This document shows positions 1-5,782 of a stretch of 9,033 nucleotides of DNA, in pieces; positions within the stretch are counted from its first letter, which is position 1, and each line of letters starts with the position of its first letter. The translations under genes were made by a program, and so were the position numbers. The stretch lies in contig JAJZOT010000047.1 in the NCBI GenBank assembly GCA_021847855.1, forward strand, positions 1 through 9,033, read 5' to 3'. The notes beneath the pieces are model-generated. The model did not search any database. It saw only the letters and a program-made list of their open reading frames with translations, and had not been told where the DNA came from. The DNA comes from Thermoplasmata archaeon. Its GTDB lineage: Archaea > Thermoplasmatota > Thermoplasmata > Thermoplasmatales > Thermoplasmataceae.

Positions 1-991
1 TTCCTTCTCTTATGCTATTATCAGTGAAATTTTCGCCGGACATAGCGAAAATATCACCAATGGATGCAGCCATTTGAATACCTAAGCCCCATTCCGGGTA
101 CCTTATTCGAGCCTGACCAATTATCTCCATGAAGTCCGGGACAAAAGTTGATGGCAGCCAAATTCTACCTGTAACAACATTACCGTCATACCTGTGAATG
201 GAATCATTAAAAATGTTGAGTTTCTCTGCTTCTGAGACCATGTATTTAATCACAGGGTTAACTGTGTAAGCTTCGTACAGATGATCTCCCCTTGAAATGG
301 TTACCAGTTCATAGTTGTCTGCGTTTTCAACTTCCTGTGAAAAATGGTAAATATGATGAAGCTTGAAGTCCCCGCTGTCGTATTTTCTAATGCGTATCCA
401 CGGCTTACTGAACACTATTGTGCTCTCTGAAAAGATGGATGGTTTTGGCCTCATAGTAAACTCAATTCCTGCAAGAGGAACTATGGCAGATATTTCGTTC
501 AGTGTTTCAAGCAACCCTCTCGACTTTCCAAAATAGTCGATAGAGAATCCTTCACTGGTCTTTATCACACTAAGCAAGGCATCAGATACGCTGTTTGTCA
601 AATCAGCATGAAACCTTATCCTCATTCTCATGAGGCCCTCTTTCAGCGATATCATATCAATAGTAACAGACGGCTTGCTCAAGATCAGGTTTATTGACTC
701 TTTGACAAAGGGCTCATTTATTTCTTCACGCACAGACCATAGATCCTTTGTTCTTTTAGCACCCATCAATGTCAATGATCGCTTCCCTTCACTTGATTTG
801 TCTGCATTAAGAGGAAAATAATAGATAACTTCCATTTTTTCCTCGCCATATAGTAGAAAGCCAACAGCACTTTCCTCCAATCTTCTGGCTGCTTCAAGTA
901 TTGGATCCTTCCACTGAAAACTAAAATCGCATTGCATAGTAAGTTTCCTGTCAAGTTCAGATGTATATTTTATATTCTTTTCGATGGTCAT
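1..991 (-). CDS. Protein of unknown family, paralog of the gene at 4847-5782; 3' end cut by window edge
   Basis: An open frame runs from ATG at 991 to the left edge without a stop (330 visible codons), so the gene is incomplete. I do not recognise the family. It aligns along its length with the product of 4847-5782: M19-QCDF with M11-ECNL, IYYFPLNADKSSEGKR (56-71) with IYFFLPEESSQNVERR (47-62), RFHAD with KFHSS, W198 with W193, LYEAYTVNPV (238-247) with IYETVTTNPV, and W301 with W295. No signal peptide, membrane segment or catalytic motif is evident. The frame continues at least 13 residues past the point matching the paralog's C-terminus, so it may carry an extra C-terminal domain. The start is less secure than for other genes: the best A/T-rich box (about 1034-1044) would give a leader of about 20 nt, and the frame stays open upstream to a GTG at 1027. 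Coding is very likely; function is unknown. Confidence 0.85.
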   Translation of the reverse strand, partial: MTIEKNIKYTSELDRKLTMQCDFSFQWKDPILEAARRLEESAVGFLLYGEEKMEVIYYFPLNADKSSEGKRSLTLMGAKRTKDLWSVREEINEPFVKESINLILSKPSVTIDMISLKEGLMRMRIRFHADLTNSVSDALLSVIKTSEGFSIDYFGKSRGLLETLNEISAIVPLAGIEFTMRPKPSIFSESTIVFSKPWIRIRKYDSGDFKLHHIYHFSQEVENADNYELVTISRGDHLYEAYTVNPVIKYMVSEAEKLNIFNDSIHRYDGNVVTGRIWLPSTFVPDFMEIIGQARIRYPEWGLGIQMAASIGDIFAMSGENFTDNSIREG

Positions 992-1380
992 ATGCGATGT
1001 TTGCTCCCCACTGGATGTTGATATCACTACGCTTAATTATTTTTGTACTCTCGCTGTTGTACTACCAATATGGAATATGGTCGTGATCCATACTGTCTTT
1101 CTGTTCTGTAGCTTCATTTGCCAGCATTGATAGCGATTGCTTATCTCTAGAGTATATAGAACAGATAAATACTATGTTTGCACTTATTTAGGCAGGTAGT
1201 GGTTTTCCACACAAAATCATCCTCTATGAGACTCGCTGCTCAGTATGATGCATCTTCTACCCTGTTTAAACAATGATTCTACATTATTTTGACCTGTTCC
1301 ATAAAGTAAGAACAATAGCGGAAGATCGCTGCAGAACATTGAAGAACCTTAATTTATATATATTGGCGGCATTTACTCGT
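992..1380. other. Gene-poor intergenic stretch
   Basis: No convincing gene of ordinary size is seen on either strand. The stretch holds the upstream region of the minus-strand gene starting at 991, and the promoter of the plus-strand small gene at 1381 at its right end. A minus-strand reading frame of 21 codons (1062-1127, stop included) ends in DSMDHDHIPYW. It has a TATATA at 1153-1158, about 28 bp upstream of its ATG, which is suggestive but far too short to call as a gene. An in-frame ATG at 1273 could extend the 1381 gene upstream, but it would have to span that gene's TATA box. Confidence 0.5.
1353..1364 (+). promoter_or_regulatory. Archaeal TATA box of the zinc-ribbon gene
   Basis: The sequence TTTATATATATT is centred about 23 bp before the ATG at 1381. 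This is the spacing expected if transcription starts at or next to the start codon (leaderless mRNA). It decides the start codon of the downstream gene. Confidence 0.65.
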
Positions 1381-1521
1381 ATGACCGAAGAAGATGTTCC
1401 TGAAGGGAAACTATGGGTATGTCTGCATTGCGGTAAGCGAGTCAGGCGCACTTCACACCCTGGAGATTTTACAGGGGGGGCGTGTCCTGCACGAAGTGAC
1501 GGCCGCCACAACTATAGCTGA
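1381..1521 (+). CDS. Small zinc-ribbon-like protein, 46 residues
   Basis: A 46-codon gene from ATG 1381 to TGA 1519-1521. The product has CLHC at residues 14-17, a third Cys at 35 within GGACPAR, and His43 near the end, giving C-x2-C-x17-C-x7-H. That is a plausible single zinc site of the kind seen in small one-domain zinc-ribbon proteins. The basic stretch KRVRR (19-23) could contact nucleic acid, but that is inference. The start is chosen because of the strong TATA box 23 bp upstream; an ATG at 1273 in the same frame would put the box inside the gene. A run of seven G lies at 1474-1480. The frame across it keeps the third Cys and the His, which argues that the run length is correct. The gene stands alone between noncoding stretches. 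Partner and role are unknown. Confidence 0.6.
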   Translation: MTEEDVPEGKLWVCLHCGKRVRRTSHPGDFTGGACPARSDGRHNYS

Positions 1522-1670
1522 ATACGCAGGCAGTAGCTTTAAGAGGTGTATAATTCAGATTATAAACATTCTGATTGTCAGGATAGACTCTAGATGGAGA
1601 CTACTCTTGGGAAAATAGTATTGTTGATATGTCTCTTTCTGAGATGATAACTTTTATATGCCTTTTTTGT

Positions 1671-1763
1671 TCATCCACCCCCTGAAAAAGCCATAAACGC
1701 TATTCCAACTGGAACAAATGTAACGAAAATGTTTGCACTTATAAATCCAATTGATACATTCAC
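1671..1763 (-). CDS. Possible 30-residue single-span membrane peptide
   Basis: A GTG-initiated frame of 30 codons ends in TGA at 1673-1671. Its product is almost wholly hydrophobic (SIGFISANIFVTFVPVGIAF) and ends in SGGG, so it could be one membrane helix with a short tail, like the small accessory subunits of membrane complexes in general. A TATA-like GTATAG with a T run before it lies at about 1785-1794, roughly 26 bp upstream of the GTG. This would give a leaderless mRNA, as at other genes here. An in-frame stop lies two codons before the GTG, so it is not the tail of a longer visible frame. Against it: it is very short, has no recognised homolog, starts at GTG, and its promoter box sits against the tRNA 3' end. 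It may be chance. Confidence 0.25.
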   Translation of the reverse strand: MNVSIGFISANIFVTFVPVGIAFMAFSGGG

Positions 1764-1768
1764 ATTTT

Positions 1769-1786
1769 AGGGTATTGTGTTACCCT
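1769..1786. repeat. Perfect 6-bp inverted repeat (hairpin) after tRNA-Arg
   Basis: AGGGTA-TTGTGT-TACCCT is a perfect inverted repeat with a 6-nt loop, flanked by TTTT on the left and by ATACAAAA on the right. Read on the minus strand it begins 9 nt after the tRNA discriminator base, which is followed directly by TTTT. It could help end tRNA transcription, or be an operator next to the possible small minus-strand gene. Confidence 0.4.
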
Positions 1787-1794
1787 ATACAAAA

Positions 1795-1868
1795 CGGGTC
1801 TGCCGGGATTTGAACCCGGGTCTCCGGCTTCGAAGGCCATAAGGATATCCTGGCTACCCCACAGACCC
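1795..1868 (-). tRNA. tRNA-Arg, anticodon UCG
   Basis: On the minus strand a full cloverleaf is seen. The acceptor GGGTCTG pairs perfectly with CAGACCC, followed by discriminator G at 1795. The T stem CCGGG/CCCGG is perfect, with loop TTCAAAT. The D loop contains GG. The anticodon loop is CTTCGAA, with anticodon TCG at 1833-1831, reading arginine CGA codons. No intron is present and CCA is not encoded (TTTT follows), as in many archaea. Weak points are a T-T at the inner end of the D stem, and A27-G43 plus a T28-G42 wobble at the outer end of the anticodon stem. The variable loop is short (AGAC). Confidence 0.93.
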
Positions 1869-1884
1869 ATTCGTCATCGCACAC

Positions 1885-1894
1885 TTTCATAAAG
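1885..1894 (-). promoter_or_regulatory. Probable TATA box of tRNA-Arg
   Basis: The minus strand reads CTTTATGAAA, with its centre about 21 bp upstream of the first tRNA base. That is close to the usual archaeal distance if transcription starts at or near the mature 5' end. Confidence 0.4.
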
Positions 1895-1911
1895 AATTGA
1901 TCTTGCCAGGA

Positions 1912-2148
1912 TCAGAATTTAAGTGTGGACTGAACTTCATTCCCATTAGGAAATAGGTTGTCTGTGTTCCCTTCAGCTTCAATGTAATCAAACAATGAGT
2001 ATAACGGCTTAATTTTCTTCGACCTCTCTGGCCTGTACGGTGTAAGGAAATTGAAACAGATTGAGCATTTTGTCTCAAATGATGATACCAGTTGGCAATT
2101 TCCATCTGAATTGTAGATACACAGTTCGGTATTCGGAATACAGTTCAC
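1912..2148 (-). CDS. Small Cys-rich protein, coupled to the upstream ATPase gene
   Basis: A 78-codon frame begins with GTG at 2148, inside the last codon of the upstream ATPase gene (GTGA overlap), and ends in TGA at 1914-1912. The product has cysteines at 3, 10, 18, 28 and 31; C10-x7-C18-x9-C28-x2-C31 could bind one zinc. A KCSICFNFL segment is followed by a basic, proline-containing stretch (TPYRPERSKKIKPLY). I recognise no family. Position and overlap suggest translation coupled to the ATPase and a joint role. The sequence before the frame, AGGAGGTGA, is a strong ribosome-binding site but abuts the GTG instead of sitting 5-9 nt before it, so the true start may be slightly downstream, possibly at a rare codon. 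A competing frame at 1887-2105 lacks the ordered Cys pattern. The tRNA-Arg gene follows 43 bp downstream on the same strand. Confidence 0.5.
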   Translation of the reverse strand: MNCIPNTELCIYNSDGNCQLVSSFETKCSICFNFLTPYRPERSKKIKPLYSLFDYIEAEGNTDNLFPNGNEVQSTLKF

Positions 2149-4763
2149 CTCCTAAGGATTTCGGCTATCTTGGTCATCTCCGCAGAAGTCCTCTTAGCAG
2201 TAAATAATCCCTTTATGAGGTCTATGACTGAATCATCGTCTGCAAATTTGGCCTTTGCCAGCCCGAGGATAAGAAACGGATAAAATATCACGTTATAAAG
2301 CGCACTTCCATCCCACAGGTCAGATACAATTTTCTTTGATTCACTAAAGAACATTTCAGAATCTCCGCTTTTCAAAGCCATTGCAGCATCCAGTGCTCTG
2401 ACCGAATAGTCAAATTTCATAACACCTGTGCCCTTTGGAAGAGGGCTCAATTTTAGTATTTCATCGAATTTTTCCGTTGTGAGAAGGTATATTATCTTGT
2501 TCAGTAAAGTTGTCAGCTTGCTGCTGAAGTCCCCCATCTCCTCAGAATATTTCTCGGAAGCTTTGATAGCTACCAGTGCTTCGCTTTCCATTCCCTTCAT
2601 CACCAATATGTTTGACCAGAAACCAAGGTAAAGGGGTATGAAATCTTCCAGCGAATTGAAATCATTAATGAAGTACTTGAGGTCAAGTTCCGAAAGTTTG
2701 CCCATTTCAACCATAATGAGGTGCCGCAGGCTTTCTGACGATTTTTTCCAGTCAGGGTTTTCTGTCAAACTGGAAAGTTCTACAGCTCTGTTCGAGAAAG
2801 GTAATGCCTTTGCGAAGTCCAGTGCTTCTGTATAGAAAGAAGCTATATACCTATTGTAGATAAATTGTATATCATTGTCCTGAACAATTTCCAAAAGACC
2901 GTCCATAGTCTTCTCATATGACAGGGACTCCTGACTTTTGCCAATGATGTGCAGAATGTCCATGATATTGTAAACAGCGTAGGTCCTGATTCCTATGTCT
3001 CCATTTATATATGTGTTCTCAAGGAGTTCCTTGAGCATGTCTATTGCCTTCTGGAAATTTCCCTCGAAACTTTCAATGATTGCCAGATCGTGCAGGTTCC
3101 TGTTCATCTGGCGGATTTTCCCGCGTTTCCTTTCAATCTCCAATGCTTCACCATACAGCTTCTTTGCCATGTCAAGTTTGAATATATCTGCATTGGCTGC
3201 TGCCATTGTCGTAAGTACTTCATCAATCTGTTCATTTACGCTATATGCTTTTACTATTTCCATTGCTTCGCTTGCAATTATGAGGGCTTGTGAGGATTTC
3301 TTGGTTCTGAGAAGGTAGGAACCCTTGGCAACCATCGCCATTACCTTTTCCTCCGGTGACAGACTCTTATCGGCAAGCAGTCTATCTATTATTGCGGCTG
3401 CTTCATCATTTCTTCCAAGGTAGATGAGGGCCGAAGCGGCCTTCAGTTCAGGCTCTTTTCCGGCGATATCACTGAAGTCGTTTTCCCTGAAGCATTTGAG
3501 GGATTGATCAAAGTTGCCCACAAAATAAAGAGAATTGCACCTGATCAACAATGCATAGCGCTTAGTGCCGGAATCCAGCCTATCCTCAACAAGGTCCAGG
3601 AACGCAATAAGATCCATTGGTGAAACAAACGAGTTGATAAGCTGTTTCCATTTGCTTCTAATAATTTCCCCTATCCTATCGTAAAGCCCCCTCTCCCTCA
3701 GTATATTCAGTTTTGTCTGGAGTGAAAGTTCATCAAATGAAGAACTGTTGATCAGCTGATCTGCCAGGTCGAGCTTCCTTACGTCTGAAACTTTTGAACG
3801 GATTATGTCTGTCATCCTGCGCCCGGAGATTCTGTATTTAAAATTGTTGATAGCTATTATCCCGCTGCTGTCGAGTGATTCCATTACCTTGTAGAGGTCG
3901 GATTTTGATACAGAAGTTATCCTGCTTATGACATCGAGATCAAGTTCCTCCCCGCTTAGTGCCATGGTCCCAGCAACTTTCATCTCCGTCTCGGAGAGAT
4001 CAGCTATCTTCTTTGCATAATAATCATCTATGGCTGGCGGTATGGGAAGAAACCTGAAAAGTGCCTCATTTACCTCCTTTCTGTCATTGATGATCCCTAT
4101 ATCTTCGTAATACTTCAAAGCGTAATTTATCGTGTTAAGATCTCCAGAGGAGAGCCTGAAAAGGTCCAGAGTGAAATTCTCTGGAAGTTTATAGCCCATC
4201 ATCTGGGTGTAAAATCTGGCATCGTCATAGTTTGGTTCTCGAAGGTTGATTATGTGTATTTGAGGCTCCGTTGCAGAAACGATGATAAAATTAAATTCGG
4301 AGGTGTACCCCTGGGTTCTCTTCGTTTCGTTGTAAGTACCAATCAATGAAAATCCCAGTTTAAGTGCAGTTCTGGAGAGGTACAGGAAAAGGTCTTGGCT
4401 TGAGGTGTTCAGTCGTTCAATCCCCTCAATTATTACAAGAATTTTCAGGCCCTTATTATCCGTGAAAAAATTATTGAATCTCCTTATTATTTCATTCATC
4501 CCTCGCTCTTCAACCGCGTCATACATTGTGTTGAGTATATAGTTAAACGGCTGGTAAGGCATTGATTCCTGGGCTATGTTCCCGGGGAACCTGTATACAA
4601 GGTACCCGTGTTCAGTTGCCAGCGTTTGTGCCATGTCCATTATTTTTTTCTTTCCTCCCGAAAATTTTCCTGAAATTAAATGTGTGGAAATTCCCTGTTC
4701 TCCATCCGAAAGGAATTTCCTGATATGATCCCATGTGGATTGCAGGGAATCTAATTTTTCCAT
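2145..4763 (-). CDS. STAND-like P-loop protein with winged-helix and TPR-like repeats, 872 residues
   Basis: A large multidomain protein. Residues about 20-240 form a STAND/AAA_16-like nucleotide-binding domain. The P-loop is GKFSGGKK (32-39), matching GxxxxGK but with Lys39 where Ser/Thr is usual. The Walker B strand KILVIIEG (107-114) has Glu in place of the usual Asp. The segment FRLSSGDLNTINYAL (202-216) resembles the end of STAND NTPase modules. Residues about 255-325 look like a winged helix (LSETEMKVAG, then a recognition-like segment at 278-300). From about 400 to the end are helical pairs of TPR type, e.g. 409-428, 444-463, 522-548 and 556-582. The order recalls MalT-type signal-sensing regulators, but no separate DNA-binding effector domain is seen. 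It is cytoplasmic, with no signal peptide or membrane span. The ATG at 4763 is supported by a TATA-like box 28 bp upstream. Nucleotide binding may be weak or structural, and the ligand is unknown. Confidence 0.85.
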   Translation of the reverse strand: MEKLDSLQSTWDHIRKFLSDGEQGISTHLISGKFSGGKKKIMDMAQTLATEHGYLVYRFPGNIAQESMPYQPFNYILNTMYDAVEERGMNEIIRRFNNFFTDNKGLKILVIIEGIERLNTSSQDLFLYLSRTALKLGFSLIGTYNETKRTQGYTSEFNFIIVSATEPQIHIINLREPNYDDARFYTQMMGYKLPENFTLDLFRLSSGDLNTINYALKYYEDIGIINDRKEVNEALFRFLPIPPAIDDYYAKKIADLSETEMKVAGTMALSGEELDLDVISRITSVSKSDLYKVMESLDSSGIIAINNFKYRISGRRMTDIIRSKVSDVRKLDLADQLINSSSFDELSLQTKLNILRERGLYDRIGEIIRSKWKQLINSFVSPMDLIAFLDLVEDRLDSGTKRYALLIRCNSLYFVGNFDQSLKCFRENDFSDIAGKEPELKAASALIYLGRNDEAAAIIDRLLADKSLSPEEKVMAMVAKGSYLLRTKKSSQALIIASEAMEIVKAYSVNEQIDEVLTTMAAANADIFKLDMAKKLYGEALEIERKRGKIRQMNRNLHDLAIIESFEGNFQKAIDMLKELLENTYINGDIGIRTYAVYNIMDILHIIGKSQESLSYEKTMDGLLEIVQDNDIQFIYNRYIASFYTEALDFAKALPFSNRAVELSSLTENPDWKKSSESLRHLIMVEMGKLSELDLKYFINDFNSLEDFIPLYLGFWSNILVMKGMESEALVAIKASEKYSEEMGDFSSKLTTLLNKIIYLLTTEKFDEILKLSPLPKGTGVMKFDYSVRALDAAMALKSGDSEMFFSESKKIVSDLWDGSALYNVIFYPFLILGLAKAKFADDDSVIDLIKGLFTAKRTSAEMTKIAEILRR

Positions 4764-4787
4764 GGCATAACTCTAAACGATGGGTGG

Positions 4788-4794
4788 TATTAAA
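4788..4794 (-). promoter_or_regulatory. TATA-like box of the ATPase gene
   Basis: The minus strand reads TTTAATA, centred about 28 bp upstream of the ATG at 4763, so the mRNA would have almost no leader. It lies in the 83-bp region shared with the divergent gene at 4847; the two boxes are about 30 bp apart. Confidence 0.45.
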
Positions 4795-4818
4795 TGTTAA
4801 CGAGTAAGCTAAACAATC

Positions 4819-4824
4819 TTTATA
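4819..4824 (+). promoter_or_regulatory. TATA box of the unknown gene at 4847
   Basis: TTTATA is centred about 25 bp before the GTG at 4847. This is the spacing for a leaderless transcript and the main reason for choosing the GTG over the in-frame ATG at 4877. Confidence 0.6.
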
Positions 4825-4846
4825 GCCTCAACAAAAATTACACAAG

Positions 4847-5782
4847 GTGGAAAGATTAGAAAATGACGTACTCGACATGGAATGCAATCTTTCTGTAACT
4901 GGGAACCTGCAAATGTTTCAGATATCGAAAAAATTTCAGATATTTGCACCAGCTATGCCTTTGATCAGGAAAAACAAGGCCGAGATTTACTTTTTCTTGC
5001 CGGAAGAATCCAGTCAGAATGTTGAAAGGAGGATCTTTCTTGAAAAGTATCAGGCTAAGCTTTCCAACAAAACATGGTTCATTTTGATAAGCAGCGATCT
5101 TGTCGGAGACATCCTGCCACTTGTTCAGCTTTCGGAGATAAAATCGGTCTATTTCGAAACAATGTACATGCATGACGGTGTCTTTACCATTAATTTCAAG
5201 TTCCACAGTTCGGACATAAAACCTGTATCTAGTTACATAATGGAAGCTATCTCTTCAAGCACTCCAAACCTGTCCATAAAACTGGCATATTTGGGATCAA
5301 TGAAAAGTGTCGAAGATTCATTGAGAATAATTTCCTCACACTTCATGCTTTATTCGGTTACATTTGCATCCAAGCCGCCTTCACAGAACAAGTTGATTGA
5401 AGAAAACCCACTGGGGCTGGAATGGAGGAGATTCATCAGATTCCCCAGCGAGGAGGAAAACATACACGGGCTATATAAGATAAAGGGAAAGCCCCACTCA
5501 CTCAATAGTGTCAACGTAATAAGCGAGGTGAATGGAATCTATGAGACCGTAACAACAAACCCTGTGCTGAACGAATTTGCCCTTATGGCTAACTCCCAGT
5601 CTCTGGCAAGATTCTGTGAAAATCAGTGGTTCGACGGAAACATCCTGATGTCTTCTTTTGTAACTATGGAAAGTCACCTTCACTCATACATATCACTGGT
5701 CGACGAACTTAACAGGAAGTTCAGGGACTGGTCTATTTACATCGAAAGAGTGATTCCAATTTCAGATATCATTTCTCAGTAG
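4847..5782 (+). CDS. Protein of unknown family, 311 residues, paralog of the left-edge gene
   Basis: A complete 311-codon gene from GTG 4847 to TAG 5780-5782. I do not recognise the family. It aligns along its length with the truncated gene at 1-991. Best-conserved blocks are the strand-rich IYFFLPEESS (47-56), the KFHSS...PVSS region (118-129), the helix and strand at 130-175, the WRRFIRF block (193-199), IYETVTTNPV (231-240) and WSIYIERV (295-302). The layout suggests a mixed alpha/beta soluble protein with no signal peptide, membrane span or clear catalytic motif. It ends at SDIISQ, where the paralog continues. It is transcribed divergently from the STAND-like gene across 83 bp and overlaps the end of convergent pyrK by 7 bp. 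A regulatory or sensor role is possible but rests only on the neighbourhood. The start is supported by the TATA spacing; ATG 4877 (MECNL) is the alternative. Confidence 0.85.
   Translation: MERLENDVLDMECNLSVTGNLQMFQISKKFQIFAPAMPLIRKNKAEIYFFLPEESSQNVERRIFLEKYQAKLSNKTWFILISSDLVGDILPLVQLSEIKSVYFETMYMHDGVFTINFKFHSSDIKPVSSYIMEAISSSTPNLSIKLAYLGSMKSVEDSLRIISSHFMLYSVTFASKPPSQNKLIEENPLGLEWRRFIRFPSEEENIHGLYKIKGKPHSLNSVNVISEVNGIYETVTTNPVLNEFALMANSQSLARFCENQWFDGNILMSSFVTMESHLHSYISLVDELNRKFRDWSIYIERVIPISDIISQ

Larger units (their letters stand above)
1522..1794. other. Intergenic stretch between the zinc-ribbon gene and tRNA-Arg
   Basis: No gene of ordinary size is seen. A T6 run at 1663-1668 could end plus-strand transcription from the 1381 gene. 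The rest holds a possible micro-ORF on the minus strand (1671-1763) and a hairpin just beyond the tRNA 3' end (1769-1786), both listed separately. Confidence 0.5.

Noticed and set aside
772..954. 60-codon minus-strand frame inside the left-edge gene
   Set aside because: Out of frame with the 330-codon paralog frame, whose similarity to the 4847-5782 product shows it is the real one.
1394..1618. 74-codon plus-strand frame overlapping the zinc-ribbon gene
   Set aside because: Its start lies inside the zinc-ribbon gene, in a frame that loses the Cys motif, and the TATA box spacing favours ATG 1381.
1887..2105. 72-codon minus-strand frame overlapping the Cys-rich gene
   Set aside because: No ordered motif and no ribosome-binding site near its ATG; it competes with the frame coupled to the ATPase stop, which has a regular Cys pattern.
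2949..3318. Two plus-strand frames of over 100 codons within the ATPase gene
   Set aside because: Both are opposite the TPR-like region of the 872-residue protein and show no domain or promoter.
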